Made by a program: the position numbers and the translations under genes. Below the pieces are notes generated by a model. It had not been told where the DNA came from. It did no database searches and saw nothing but the letters and a program-made list of their open reading frames with translations. This document shows positions 25,091 through 33,311 of a stretch of DNA of 64,000 nt, in pieces. Position 1 is the stretch's first letter. Every line of letters begins with the position of its first letter. Origin of the DNA: Pseudalkalibacillus hwajinpoensis (GTDB lineage Bacteria > Bacillota > Bacilli > Bacillales > Guptibacillaceae); contig NZ_CP156674.1 of the NCBI RefSeq assembly GCF_039851965.1, forward strand, positions 1,054,001 through 1,118,000, read 5' to 3'.

Positions 25091-25912
25091 TCAGTTATTC
25101 GAATCAACGTTTCCTGCTAGTACTTTGTTCATACTGCCGCTCTTATAGCCTTCGAGATCAATCGTGACGTATTGGTACCCAAACGATTGCAGCTTCTTCG
25201 AAATACTTCGATGATTGGCCATTACAAGCTGCATGTCCTGTGGCTCGACTTCAATTCGAGCCATATCGCCATGAGTCCGGACACGAACCTGACGAATTCT
25301 GAGGCTCTTTAAATAAGCCTCTGACTTATCGACCTTAGTTAACTTCTCCTGCGTAATTTCCTCACCATAAGCAATACGGGAAGACAAACAAGCAAATGAA
25401 GGCTTTTCCCATGTAGGAAGGTTTAATTCCTTCGAGAGCGTGCGAATTTCATCTTTGTAAAGCTCCGCTTCTTGAAGTGGGCCACGAACATCATGCTCCT
25501 TTGCTGCGCGTACTCCTGGGCGATGCTCACCCATGTCATCAGCAATTAAGCCATACACAACATTTTGGAATCCCTTTTCCTGCATAATCGGAACAACCTC
25601 TTCAAACAGACCATTCTTACAGAAGTAACAGCGATTTTCATCATTCTGTGTGTAACCGGGAATCGCAAGCTCAGATGTTTCAATTACCTGATGATGCGCA
25701 CCTATTAATGAAGCAAGCTGCTTTGCCTCTTCTAATTCACTAGTCGGATAAGTTTCTGAATCAGCCGTCACCGCAAGGACATTTTCTTTCCCCAGAACAT
25801 CGACCGCAACCTTTAATAAAAATGTACTATCCACTCCACCAGAAAACGCGACGACAATACTACCCATTTCTTGCAATATTTCTTTTAGTTTTTCATATTT
25901 TTCATTTATCAC
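25091..25912 (-). CDS. larE: LarE, ATP-dependent sulfur transferase of the pincer cofactor
   Basis: 273 residues. PP-loop SGGVDSTFLLKVA near residue 25, NRCYFCKNGLFEEV near 85, VVYGLIADDMGEHRPG near 110 and PSFACLSSRIAYGEEIT near 170. The cysteine in ACLSSR sits where the sacrificial sulfur-donor cysteine of LarE is found; that equivalence is inferred. LarE adenylates the two carboxylates and thiolates them. The true start is the GTG at 25912 with GAGGT upstream; the 45 codons before it overlap the promoter. First gene of larE-larB-larC1-larC2-regulator. Confidence 0.94.
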   Translation of the reverse strand: MINEKYEKLKEILQEMGSIVVAFSGGVDSTFLLKVAVDVLGKENVLAVTADSETYPTSELEEAKQLASLIGAHHQVIETSELAIPGYTQNDENRCYFCKNGLFEEVVPIMQEKGFQNVVYGLIADDMGEHRPGVRAAKEHDVRGPLQEAELYKDEIRTLSKELNLPTWEKPSFACLSSRIAYGEEITQEKLTKVDKSEAYLKSLRIRQVRVRTHGDMARIEVEPQDMQLVMANHRSISKKLQSFGYQYVTIDLEGYKSGSMNKVLAGNVDSNN

Positions 25913-25970
25913 CAGTACCTCACCCCTTATGTCATCTTTTGTATAGTGAAAAGTAATCCTATAAATATAC

Positions 25971-25984
25971 TGAAACCGTTTACA
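25971..25984. promoter_or_regulatory. Perfect cre box upstream of larE
   Basis: TGAAACCGTTTACA fits TGWAANCGNTNWCA at all 14 positions on both strands, 59 bases before the larE start. CcpA repression on preferred sugars is the natural reading. Confidence 0.65.
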
Positions 25985-26051
25985 ATACCGAGCGAAAAAA
26001 TGTTGCAAAATAAATCTACTGGTCGAATGAGCCTTAAAAAAGATCATTTAG

Positions 26052-26074
26052 TGATTGTGCATTTTGCAACACTT
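26052..26074. promoter_or_regulatory. Shared regulatory element, copy at the larE promoter
   Basis: TGATTGT, GCATTTTGC and AACACTT in the same order as at 21157. A partial inverted copy (TGTTGCAAAATA) lies at 26000-26011. It is a candidate operator of the PrpR-like regulator. Confidence 0.5.
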
Positions 26075-26146
26075 TCATTATAATACAATTTATGGCTAAA
26101 GTAAAAGGTGTTTAAATAAAAAGTGATTTTAGAAAATGGAACGATT

Positions 26147-26186
26147 TAAAAGGCTCTTCATTGCAAATGATTGCAACAAAGAGCCT
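26147..26186 (-). terminator. Terminator after the 26312 gene
   Basis: AGGCTCTT/AAGAGCCT with an inner TTGCAA pair, followed by TTTTAAA on the minus strand. Confidence 0.7.
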
Positions 26187-26311
26187 CCGCTGTTCGTTCG
26201 TTATCTCCGCTTGGCTGGTTACTGTGAACTCAATATAGCCAGTCACTCGTTTACTCTTGATAACTTTATTTAGTTCGTTTGATTAACTAATAAAGGTCCA
26301 GACACCATTCA

Positions 26312-26578
26312 TTAAAATAGTAATAGACTTACACCGATCGCAAACAAAACCACTCCTGCTATCGAATAGAACATACCAGAACGGTTTTCCCCTTTTATCC
26401 TCTTAGAGATGCCCGCAAGAATATTCACGACACCAAAACCCATCATGCCATATACTAATAAGCTCTCCTGTTCAGGTGTAATGAGATACATAACCGGCAG
26501 GAAAAGAATTAAAACAGAAAGGATCACCTGAACGACACTCATCGAAAACAATATTTTAGATTGAGATTCTGTATTCAT
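26312..26578 (-). CDS. Small membrane protein, unknown function
   Basis: 88 residues, three hydrophobic segments (about 10-30, 40-57 and 67-87), with a basic ISKRIKGENRSG loop before the last. SD GAAGGAAAG lies upstream. I do not recognise a family. It stands alone, with a terminator downstream and the frameshifted peptidase region on the other side. Confidence 0.65.
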   Translation of the reverse strand: MNTESQSKILFSMSVVQVILSVLILFLPVMYLITPEQESLLVYGMMGFGVVNILAGISKRIKGENRSGMFYSIAGVVLFAIGVSLLLF

Positions 26579-26702
26579 AACTTTCCTTCTTTCATCTAGG
26601 CGTTGAAATTCATTTCTTCTAGCCTAATTATAGCAGGTTACATCTAGAGGAAATCTGACAATGCTGTGACGTTCAAAATAGAGTGGTGAAAAAAAAGAGA
26701 AA

Positions 26703-26738
26703 AAAGAGGGGTCAGACACGTGTCTGACCCCCTCTTTT
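26703..26738. terminator. CACGTG palindrome, copy 2 (terminator)
   Basis: GTCAGACACGTGTCTGAC core with GAGGGG/CCCCCTC arms (one-base bulge) and A/T tracts on both sides, so it can work on both strands. It follows the peptidase pseudogene. Confidence 0.8.
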
Positions 26739-26741
26739 TTG

Positions 26742-27490
26742 TCATCTATTTACAACTACCTTCGCCCGCCCCCTATACTGTTTATGAAACAGGAATCTAA
26801 ATGATGAGGTGATACACTTGTTCTTCAAAAAGAAAACGGTCAAGTGCAGCAACTTTATCATCTCCAAGGTTTCTCTAGCATCAATTGACCCAACAATCGA
26901 ACTTGCAAATTGATCAGCCTGGAATTCACGCCTTTGCGAGAAAACAAAATGCAGTATAAAAGAAGATACATAAGCGCAAAAGGCAAAAATAACGATTGGT
27001 ACAATCGGGATAGCCGTGCCAAGAACAGATGTTAGAATCAACAAGGCGATTGGAACGCCAGATAGGACGAAAATAAAGGAAAGTACGTTTTTCATCAGAT
27101 GATTCCTTTTAATATGGAAATATTCATGAGCGATTAGAAATGTTAAATGCTTCTCACCAAGCGTCTTTACAAGCTTTTCACCGCAAACGATCACCATTGT
27201 GTTTTTTCGGTACAGCGCGGCGGCGTTGTTCTTTAAATATTTATTTGAAACAAAGATAGGCGTTTCGCTATTCGGATCAACTCGGTGAAGAATGTCATCA
27301 AGGTAACGCTCATCCTTTTCAATTTGTTATAAGACACGATTGGAAAAATAATGCTAAAAATGGTTAGCATCAAACTAGCGTTAAACAAATAATGAACGAT
27401 ATTCTCATTCCAAGAGAAGGATAAAATATTGAGTTTCATTAAGGCAAATAGAATGAAACAAATGCTAGAGATAATTTGTAAGGCTTTCAT
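26742..27490 (-). pseudogene. M48-family zinc metallopeptidase, frameshifted
   Basis: The 5' part (27490 down to about 27320, SD AAGGAGAA) encodes two membrane segments and ends NKLK. The -1 frame then continues KDERYLDDILHRVDPNSETP, then VIVCGEKLVKTLGEKHLTF and the zinc site AHEYFHIKRNH, two more membrane segments and the downstream EFQADQFASS motif. A run of four A on the coding strand (27317-27320), where five would restore the frame, is the break. M48 peptidases process membrane proteins or peptides. Whether the deletion is real needs resequencing. Confidence 0.75.
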
Positions 27491-27893
27491 ACTTGTTCTC
27501 CTTCAGATAAATATTGGGCTTACAAAAGTTTCGAGGAAAGCCGCGAAACAGATAATTAATACACCCATACATAATAACGTAATATTGAATTTTCTTTGGA
27601 CGAGAAATAGCCAACCCATCATCTGCTGCCCTTACAGCAAGCAATGCGTTTTCGGGACTATTGTGTAAGTAATGATTGAAGCCGCTACAAGCTTTGAGCA
27701 ATTGAAGTTGTATCATATGACTACTTCTATCAAAAAAATTCATTCCCATATATTTTATTGTTTCTGTTTTGGTCATTCTATTGTACCGATCATTAGAAAT
27801 TTCATGGTTAGAAGCCCTTCTTGTCAGTTCACCATGTTTCCTTGTAGGCAACATTTCGATTGCCCAAAATTTTGGTAAGCCGAAGTGAATCAT
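27465..27893 (-). CDS. Unidentified open frame, doubtful
   Basis: 142 codons with no ribosome-binding site, starting just after the terminator of the XRE operon; its end overlaps the start of the M48 gene. Helix-rich text such as HLSNxx-like SSHMIQLQLLKACSGFNHYL and SPENALLAVRAADDGL looks protein-like but matches nothing I recognise. It may be a gene fragment. Confidence 0.3.
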   Translation of the reverse strand: MIHFGLPKFWAIEMLPTRKHGELTRRASNHEISNDRYNRMTKTETIKYMGMNFFDRSSHMIQLQLLKACSGFNHYLHNSPENALLAVRAADDGLAISRPKKIQYYVIMYGCINYLFRGFPRNFCKPNIYLKENKYESLTNYL

Positions 27894-27896
27894 GCT

Positions 27897-27940
27897 AAAA
27901 AAAGCTACCTCACTCTACAACTCATAGAATGATGTAGCTT
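27897..27940 (-). terminator. Terminator of the ABC-XRE operon
   Basis: AAGCTACATCA/TGAGGTAGCTT stem with a long loop and TTTTTTT on the minus strand, right after the XRE stop. Confidence 0.75.
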
Positions 27941-27945
27941 TCCCT

Positions 27946-28146
27946 CTATTCCTGATCCATCCAAAACAACTCATCAAGTGACTTATCTAATGCCCAACAA
28001 ATCGACAAACAAAGCTGTAGCGTAGGATTGTATTTTCCAAGCTCAATGAGTCCAATCGTCTGTCTCGACACGCCAACTTTTTTGGCAAGCTCCTGTTGAG
28101 AGAGATCGTGCTCCACTCTCGCCATTTTTAATTTCACATTCTTCAC
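27946..28146 (-). CDS. XRE-family HTH regulator
   Basis: 66 residues: KMARVEHDLSQQELAKKVGV, SRQTIGLIELGKYNPTL and a SLDELFWMDQE end. It is the compact YvaO/YozG type that accompanies membrane and ABC genes. GTG start six bases after the stop of the membrane protein gene, so it is co-transcribed with it. The eroded fragment at 6255-6357 derives from a relative. Confidence 0.88.
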   Translation of the reverse strand: MKNVKLKMARVEHDLSQQELAKKVGVSRQTIGLIELGKYNPTLQLCLSICWALDKSLDELFWMDQE

Positions 28147-28152
28147 AATCGA

Positions 28153-28680
28153 TCACCGCACATCTTCATCATTCATCTCTTCTAACTCTCGCTCATTTAC
28201 CTTATCACTTTTATACTTCGCTATCGCATAGGGTAACACCATTATGCCAAATAAGACAGGAATATATATCATTAAGCATCCAAATAAAATCACAAAGAAG
28301 AAATAAGTCGTTTCTTGTGGACCCTCTGCATACTTTTGAGAGTTCACGATCGCAAGGGTGAGCGCAAGACCCACTCCTACCAAAAGACTAATCAGGAAAT
28401 TTCTCATATTGAAGCTGATCTTGCTCGAACGATCATGCATCTCTACCTCATCTGAAAAAATCCCAAGCATCGATGATCGAACAAGATAATACCCAGAACT
28501 TACAATTAAAATAATAATCTCTGTCCATAAATGTTGCGCAGGTCCTTCAACCAGAAACTGTTTATATACAACGGAAAGAGCACAAATAATCACAATAAGT
28601 ACATACAATTCGCGATAAATCATATTTTGAAGATTCGTCACCCGTTCATCCTTATGTTTTTTCTTAAATCCGAATCCCAT
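28153..28680 (-). CDS. Four-TM membrane protein (DUF6773-like)
   Basis: 175 residues: a basic N-terminus (FKKKHKDERVTNLQNMIYRE), two membrane segments (about 28-48 and 53-70), a cytoplasmic segment SDEVEMHDRSSKISFNMRN, two more segments and an acidic tail. This pattern is common for proteins encoded next to small XRE regulators and ABC-2 genes in Bacilli. Function unknown. SD AGGAGGAG. Confidence 0.7.
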   Translation of the reverse strand: MGFGFKKKHKDERVTNLQNMIYRELYVLIVIICALSVVYKQFLVEGPAQHLWTEIIILIVSSGYYLVRSSMLGIFSDEVEMHDRSSKISFNMRNFLISLLVGVGLALTLAIVNSQKYAEGPQETTYFFFVILFGCLMIYIPVLFGIMVLPYAIAKYKSDKVNERELEEMNDEDVR

Positions 28681-28701
28681 TGTTACTCCTCCTGCTTTTT
28701 T

Positions 28702-29418
28702 CTAGTAATCTATTTTCGGTAATCGATAATAAGCGAATGCAAATAATAGTAAACTGATCATCGCCGTTACACTCATTTCCAGCCCATCCAGCGCAAGAAA
28801 TGGCAGTTGATTCGGTAAACTATAAACTGGCGCATAGGCGACAAGATCTTTCACAAAACCAGGGACCGCATCGACCTGAAACACAATCCCAAGTACACCT
28901 GGAAGAACAAGAATTGTGACAAGAGAAAGGATCAACAGATTCATCACCTTCTGATAATACATCGAGATCACTTGAAAAAGTAAGGTGAAGAAGACGCCGA
29001 ATAACACATATTGAAGTAATGCCATACCTACATCCGCTAATGAGAAGGCCTGATCATTCAATTTATGATTTACAAAAAGCAGTGTCGCACAACCTAGTCC
29101 GAATAATAATGAAACGCTGGTAATAACAATCACGCGTGACACCAAAAACGTAATCCGATCTCTAGCTGACGTAAAGAGCAGATAGATCGTGCCGTAATGC
29201 AAATCAACAATAACCATTTTTGCACAATATACACCAAGAGCAACTGTTGCTATGCCAGCATATAACCCTGACACATTCTCAGGCTGAAACGGACCATTCA
29301 GCTGGTAAATCGAATAAACAATTCCTCCTCCAAACAAAAAGGCAAACCCGATCGACAAGAACAACGGCAGGCTAAGGTTACGTTTTAACTCAAGCTTTAT
29401 GTAATGTCCAAAATTCAC
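28702..29418 (-). CDS. ABC-2 type transporter permease
   Basis: 238 residues with six predicted membrane segments and no clear extracytoplasmic domain; N-terminal YIKLELKRNLSLPLFLSIGF is typical of ABC-2 permeases. GTG start overlaps the stop of the ATPase gene by four bases. The ATPase partner is broken, so this permease is probably idle unless it pairs with another ATPase. Confidence 0.82.
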   Translation of the reverse strand: MNFGHYIKLELKRNLSLPLFLSIGFAFLFGGGIVYSIYQLNGPFQPENVSGLYAGIATVALGVYCAKMVIVDLHYGTIYLLFTSARDRITFLVSRVIVITSVSLLFGLGCATLLFVNHKLNDQAFSLADVGMALLQYVLFGVFFTLLFQVISMYYQKVMNLLILSLVTILVLPGVLGIVFQVDAVPGFVKDLVAYAPVYSLPNQLPFLALDGLEMSVTAMISLLLFAFAYYRLPKIDY

Positions 29419-30127
29419 TTCGCTTCACTCTCCATATTTTGAAAATAAAAATCCTCAAGCGTGTCCTTTTTCCTTTTTACATCCGTTGGATAAAAATTGT
29501 GCTGACTTAAGTGTTTGAGCACCTGTTTCATATCTCCATCATATTGAAATGAAATGACATTTCCACTTCGGGTAACCCCTTCATATCCCTCTAACAAAGG
29601 CATGGCTTGATGAATATCTTCTTCAGAAAACACAAGCTCCAGAATTTCGCCACGATTTTGTTCCCTTGCATATTCGTTTATCAACCGACCGCCGTTAATC
29701 ACATAAACACGATCACTAATATTCTCAACATCTTCTAAAATGTGACTGGAAATCAGAATACCAATGCCTCTTTCTTCCGCTAACTGCTTTAAATAACCAA
29801 GGATATTCCGGATCCCATCCGGATCCATCCCGTTCGTCGGTTCATCTAATACTAGATAACCTGGGTTCGAAATAAGCGCGAGCGCAATTCCAAGACGCTG
29901 CTTCATACCAAGCGAATACTGCTTCACTTTCTTTGATAAGTACGATTCCATTCCAAGGGAATGAATGATTTCATCCATATGAAGATCTTCATCAAAGTTG
30001 TCTTGCCAGCCCCGTTCGGTCCAACTAGCCCAACAACCTCTCCTTTTCGTAATGTGAAGTCAATGCTAGAAAGCGCTCGTTCTTTCTTATTGAACGTTTT
30101 TGAAAGATTACGCATCTCAATACTCAT
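29415..30127 (-). pseudogene. ABC transporter ATPase with internal deletion and frameshift
   Basis: The 5' part has LSKTFNKKERALSSIDFTLR and the Walker A GLVGPNGAGKTTLMK. After only a few codons it jumps, in another frame, to DLHMDEIIHSLGMESYLSKK, the signature YSLGMKQRLGIALAL and Walker B YLVLDEPTNGMDPDG. About 60 residues (Q-loop region) normally between Walker A and the signature are missing. The join is near GATCTTCAT (about 29980). The C-terminal half is intact. ATG at 30127, SD GAGGGGG. Confidence 0.8.
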
Positions 30128-30484
30128 CTTCATCCCCCTCTACATTTATAACCCTAAAACTCATCCTTCTTTTTCCATTATATATTATTAACGTCTTTTT
30201 GCAATATATATTGTTCATTTAGACGTTTATAATTTACTACAAATTAGTTTGACGATTAGTTTAGCTGTTGAGCCTAATATATAAATCAATTAAAGTTAAA
30301 CAATATCTTTTCGTGTTTTCACGATTTCTGTATTCAAGTTATGGGCTAATGGAAAATCAGGATGATATGAAGCTTAAGGCATCAAAGGGATTTTCGCTGA
30401 TTGCATCTCATAACTAAAGGGAGTGCTAATTGATTGAATCATTAGCACTCCCTTTTACTTTTCCTCTAAATCATGCATCATGAG
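30128..30484. other. Gene-free stretch before the MITE-like element
   Basis: No gene recognised. A plus-strand frame ending just before the hairpin at 30416 could be the last trace of a lost gene. The promoter of the ABC genes must lie near 30130-30230. Confidence 0.35.
30416..30455 (+). terminator. Perfect 15-bp stem terminator
   Basis: AAAGGGAGTGCTAAT and its exact complement around a ten-base loop, followed by TACTTTTCC on the plus strand. No gene survives upstream of it. Confidence 0.7.
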
Positions 30485-30491
30485 AACCGTC

Positions 30492-30651
30492 CGAGACTGG
30501 TGAAAAAGCCCAACTTTTTTACAACGAAAAATGATAAAAGAAAAACGAGCCTCTAGAATCGCTTCTAAGCCTCGTTTGCTATACGGCGAGACATTTTAGT
30601 CTCCCTTAAAAAGCTTATTTTTGGAAAGTGACTACTTTTTCACTGGTCTCG
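30492..30651. mobile_element. MITE-like element, 160 bp
   Basis: The 17-bp ends CGAGACTGGTGAAAAAG and CTTTTTCACTGGTCTCG are inverted repeats (15 of 17). They are flanked by the direct repeat AACCGTC at 30485-30491 and 30652-30658, as expected of a target duplication. Inside are two hairpins (AACGAGCCTCTAGAA/TTCTAAGCCTCGTT and GAGAC/GTCTC) and no coding sequence. It would need a transposase from elsewhere. Confidence 0.65.
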
Positions 30652-30903
30652 AACCGTCCCCGCGATGCGTTCGTTAACAAATTCACATCCAAATTCTTAA
30701 ACACCTTCAATCGTCCTCCCCTCTTTTATTCATATTGGCCCCTTCTCTCCCTAGCTCGTACCGCTGTATTCCGCCCTCTACTTAGTAACATTACCCAGTC
30801 ACTCTACATATTTTGTTGGAGAAAGTGTTTCATTAGGTAATCGCTCAGGAAAACGCATTTTAATCCAGACCATTACTAAGGAACGATGATGGAGGTGACA
30901 TAA

Positions 30904-31200
30904 ATGAATCAATTTCAAAATGATCTCCAGCACTTAGATGTCGGAGAATTCCATGCTCAGAATTTAGTTCCATGTGAGCAAGCCAATTATACGAATACAG
31001 ATACAAATACTTCGCGCTTATGTGTAGGAGTCGGGTTTGTTTGCTTTGGCTGTTTCCGTTGCGCAGGTTGTGTAGGCTGCGCGGGCTGCGGTGGTTGTGC
31101 TGGGTGCGGCGGTTGTGCTGGCTGTGCTCGATGTGCGGGTTGCGGTGGTTGTGCAAGGTGTGGAGGATGCGGTCGTTGCGGTCGTTGCGGTGGACGCTAA
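30904..31200 (+). CDS. hcaA: TOMM precursor peptide, heterocycloanthracin/sonorensin family
   Basis: 98 residues. The leader MNQFQNDLQHLDVGEFHAQN matches the start of heterocycloanthracin precursors. The core begins near residue 40 and from residue 47 to 97 is an unbroken series of 17 Cys-X-X units (X is Gly, Ala, Arg, Val or Phe), ending in Arg. Each Cys can be cyclised to thiazoline and oxidised to thiazole by the enzymes encoded next. There is one extra Cys in the leader (24) and one at 40. SD GGAGGTG is seven bases before the ATG. Product activity is unknown; relatives are antibacterial. Confidence 0.93.
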   Translation: MNQFQNDLQHLDVGEFHAQNLVPCEQANYTNTDTNTSRLCVGVGFVCFGCFRCAGCVGCAGCGGCAGCGGCAGCARCAGCGGCARCGGCGRCGRCGGR

Positions 31201-31248
31201 GTCCGTCCGAGTCCTAGCTTAAGACGAAGGATAAATCGATTGATGTTA

Positions 31249-31290
31249 CAAGACCCCTTGAGGAATTCTCCAACAGGGGTTCTTGTTTTG
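31249..31290 (+). terminator. Terminator/attenuator between precursor and enzymes
   Basis: CAAGACCCCTTG and CAGGGGTTCTTG form an imperfect stem with TTTTG after it. It would give more precursor mRNA than enzyme mRNA. Confidence 0.65.
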
Positions 31291-31366
31291 TGTTCAGACA
31301 TATGAGACGAAGTGACTGACATAGACTCATAGTATGTAGTCAGATCAGTGAGTAAGGAGGTGTGTC

Positions 31367-33310
31367 ATGACGAATGTCGATCCTTCTATGCGTTTAAAGC
31401 TGAAGAAGGGTACTTTCTTCATGCCGGAACCGAGCGGGAGTGTTTATTTTAGGAACAATTCAGGTTCATTTCGTATGGAAGGTAGAACGATTCATCAATG
31501 GATTGAAAAGCTTATCCCAATGTATAACGGAGAATATTCGCTTGCAAGCCTAACAGATGGATTATCGCAGCCCTATCGTGATCGAGTTTACGAGATTACC
31601 GACGTCCTATTTGCGAATGGATTTCTTCGTGACGTTAGTAGAGACCGTCCCCACCACTTGAAACCACAAGTGGTGGAGAAATTCGCTTCACAGATTGAAT
31701 ATATCGAGAGTTTCTGTGATTCCGGTGCCTATCGGTTTCAACAATACCGTCAGAAAAACGTTTTAGCCATTGGAGAAGGACCCATGGTAATCGGATTGGT
31801 TTCATCTTTGCTTACCTCCGGCTTGGCCCGTTTCCAAACGTTACTTACAGATGCGAACACCAGTCACCAAAGAATAATAGAATTAGAGACGGCTGCAAGA
31901 AAAACAGACCCTGATGTTTCCATTGAAATCGTGTTAAAAAAGGATAAAGACCCAATCTCCTGGGAGGACCAGGTTGAACCCTTCGATGCCATTTTATATG
32001 TCACACAGCAAGGAGACATAGAAGAACTACAGCGCATCCTTCATGCTTGTAAAGAAAAGAAAAAACTGTTTCTCCCGACCCTCTGTCCTGGAGAGGTCGG
32101 AGTGGCTGGCCCACTTGTAAGCCCTGATTCCAATGGCTGCTGGGAGTCTGCATGGCGGAGCCTGAACCGGAACGCGCTAAATACTCATCAAACGAGCTCA
32201 TTTTCATCCCCGGCCGGCGCGATGCTAGCAAATGTGATCGTATTTGAATTGTTTAAAAAAATAACAGGCGTGCCCGTGCTTTCGAACAACCAAATGTTTC
32301 TACTTAACCTCGAGACACTTGAAGGCAAATGGCATCCCTATAAACCTCATCCGCTTGTATCAGGAAGGATCGACGTCATAAAAGTGGAAAATGGATTAAA
32401 AGAGTTGCGGATAAATGAGAATAAACAAGATCAGAACGAACTACTTTACTACTTCAGTGAGTTGACCTCAAGCCAATTAGGCTTTTTCCATCGTTGGGAA
32501 GAAGGCGAACTTAGTCAATTACCTTTAGCTCAATGTGAGATTCAAGTGGTTAACGTAAAGCTAAATGGGCCCTCTTCACTACATCCGAGCCTAGTGAGTG
32601 CGGCTTTAACCCATGAAGAAGCGAGGCGGGAAGCTGGTTTGACCGGAATTGAGCAGTACGTACTCCCTTTAAAGGAAAATATCATCTCATTACTCCCTTT
32701 TCCATTCGAAACGTGTACGTACACGACAACCGACCTCCACATTGGCGCTGGAGAAACGTTCATTGAAGGTGTTAGCCGGGCATTGCAAAAAACGCTAGAA
32801 GATGAGTGGAATGAGAAAGCAGAGCAGTGTATTAAAAACATATCGAAGCTTGCATTCCATAAGGTTGAAGACAATCTCTGCCGCTACTATTTGAAGGTTT
32901 TAACCACCATGAAGAAAGTACCAGAGCTTGGCTTAGGAAAAGATGCCTACGGTCTTCCTGTAGTGTGGAGGAAAGCTGAGGATAACCTCTGGTATGGAAG
33001 TGTCGGATTTAATCTCACACTGGCTTTGCGCGGCGCGCTACTTCATGCCGTCATACAGGCACAAAACAAAACAACTTCAGCGGGGCATAAGCATCCCTCC
33101 TTTGCAGCGATTCAGTTTGAAGAAAAAGCGATCCAATCTCTTGTCATTCCTGCCTATGAATCGAACGACCAGGCCGACGTCCTCCGTTCAGTTGTGAACC
33201 TTCTCGAACAACAAAACAAAGAGCTTTCCTTTGTAAAAGTATGTGTCGAAACCTTTGAAAAAGATGGATATCTAGACATCTATGGTGTGTTGTTAGGAAG
33301 GGGGAGATGA
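31367..33310 (+). CDS. hcaF: Ocin-ThiF-like TOMM maturation protein (leader-binding partner)
   Basis: 647 residues, the usual length of the 'putative thiazole-containing bacteriocin maturation protein' family. The N-terminal ~100 residues (KKGTFFMPEPSGSVYFRNNS, EITDVLFANGFLRD) look like the winged-helix RiPP recognition element. A Rossmann-like ThiF region follows (VLAIGEGPMVIGLVSSLLTS near 130) without the catalytic residues of active E1 enzymes, then a C-terminal half of unknown fold. In heterocycloanthracin systems this protein binds the leader and presents it to the cyclodehydratase. SD AAGGAGGTG. One base separates it from hcaD. Confidence 0.9.
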   Translation: MTNVDPSMRLKLKKGTFFMPEPSGSVYFRNNSGSFRMEGRTIHQWIEKLIPMYNGEYSLASLTDGLSQPYRDRVYEITDVLFANGFLRDVSRDRPHHLKPQVVEKFASQIEYIESFCDSGAYRFQQYRQKNVLAIGEGPMVIGLVSSLLTSGLARFQTLLTDANTSHQRIIELETAARKTDPDVSIEIVLKKDKDPISWEDQVEPFDAILYVTQQGDIEELQRILHACKEKKKLFLPTLCPGEVGVAGPLVSPDSNGCWESAWRSLNRNALNTHQTSSFSSPAGAMLANVIVFELFKKITGVPVLSNNQMFLLNLETLEGKWHPYKPHPLVSGRIDVIKVENGLKELRINENKQDQNELLYYFSELTSSQLGFFHRWEEGELSQLPLAQCEIQVVNVKLNGPSSLHPSLVSAALTHEEARREAGLTGIEQYVLPLKENIISLLPFPFETCTYTTTDLHIGAGETFIEGVSRALQKTLEDEWNEKAEQCIKNISKLAFHKVEDNLCRYYLKVLTTMKKVPELGLGKDAYGLPVVWRKAEDNLWYGSVGFNLTLALRGALLHAVIQAQNKTTSAGHKHPSFAAIQFEEKAIQSLVIPAYESNDQADVLRSVVNLLEQQNKELSFVKVCVETFEKDGYLDIYGVLLGRGR

Positions 33311-33311
33311 C

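Noticed and set aside
27429..27878. Two plus-strand frames opposite the M48 and unidentified genes
   Set aside because: No SD; their text is the complement of genes or fragments on the minus strand.
30860..31156. Open frame on the minus strand rich in His, Asn and Arg across the TOMM precursor
   Set aside because: It is the antisense of the Cys-X-X repeat; period-3 repeats keep other frames open. No SD.
30904..31217. Second plus-strand frame over the precursor (Arg/Leu/Trp rich)
   Set aside because: Frame shadow of the repeat. The leader with the family signature and SD belongs only to the frame starting at 30904.
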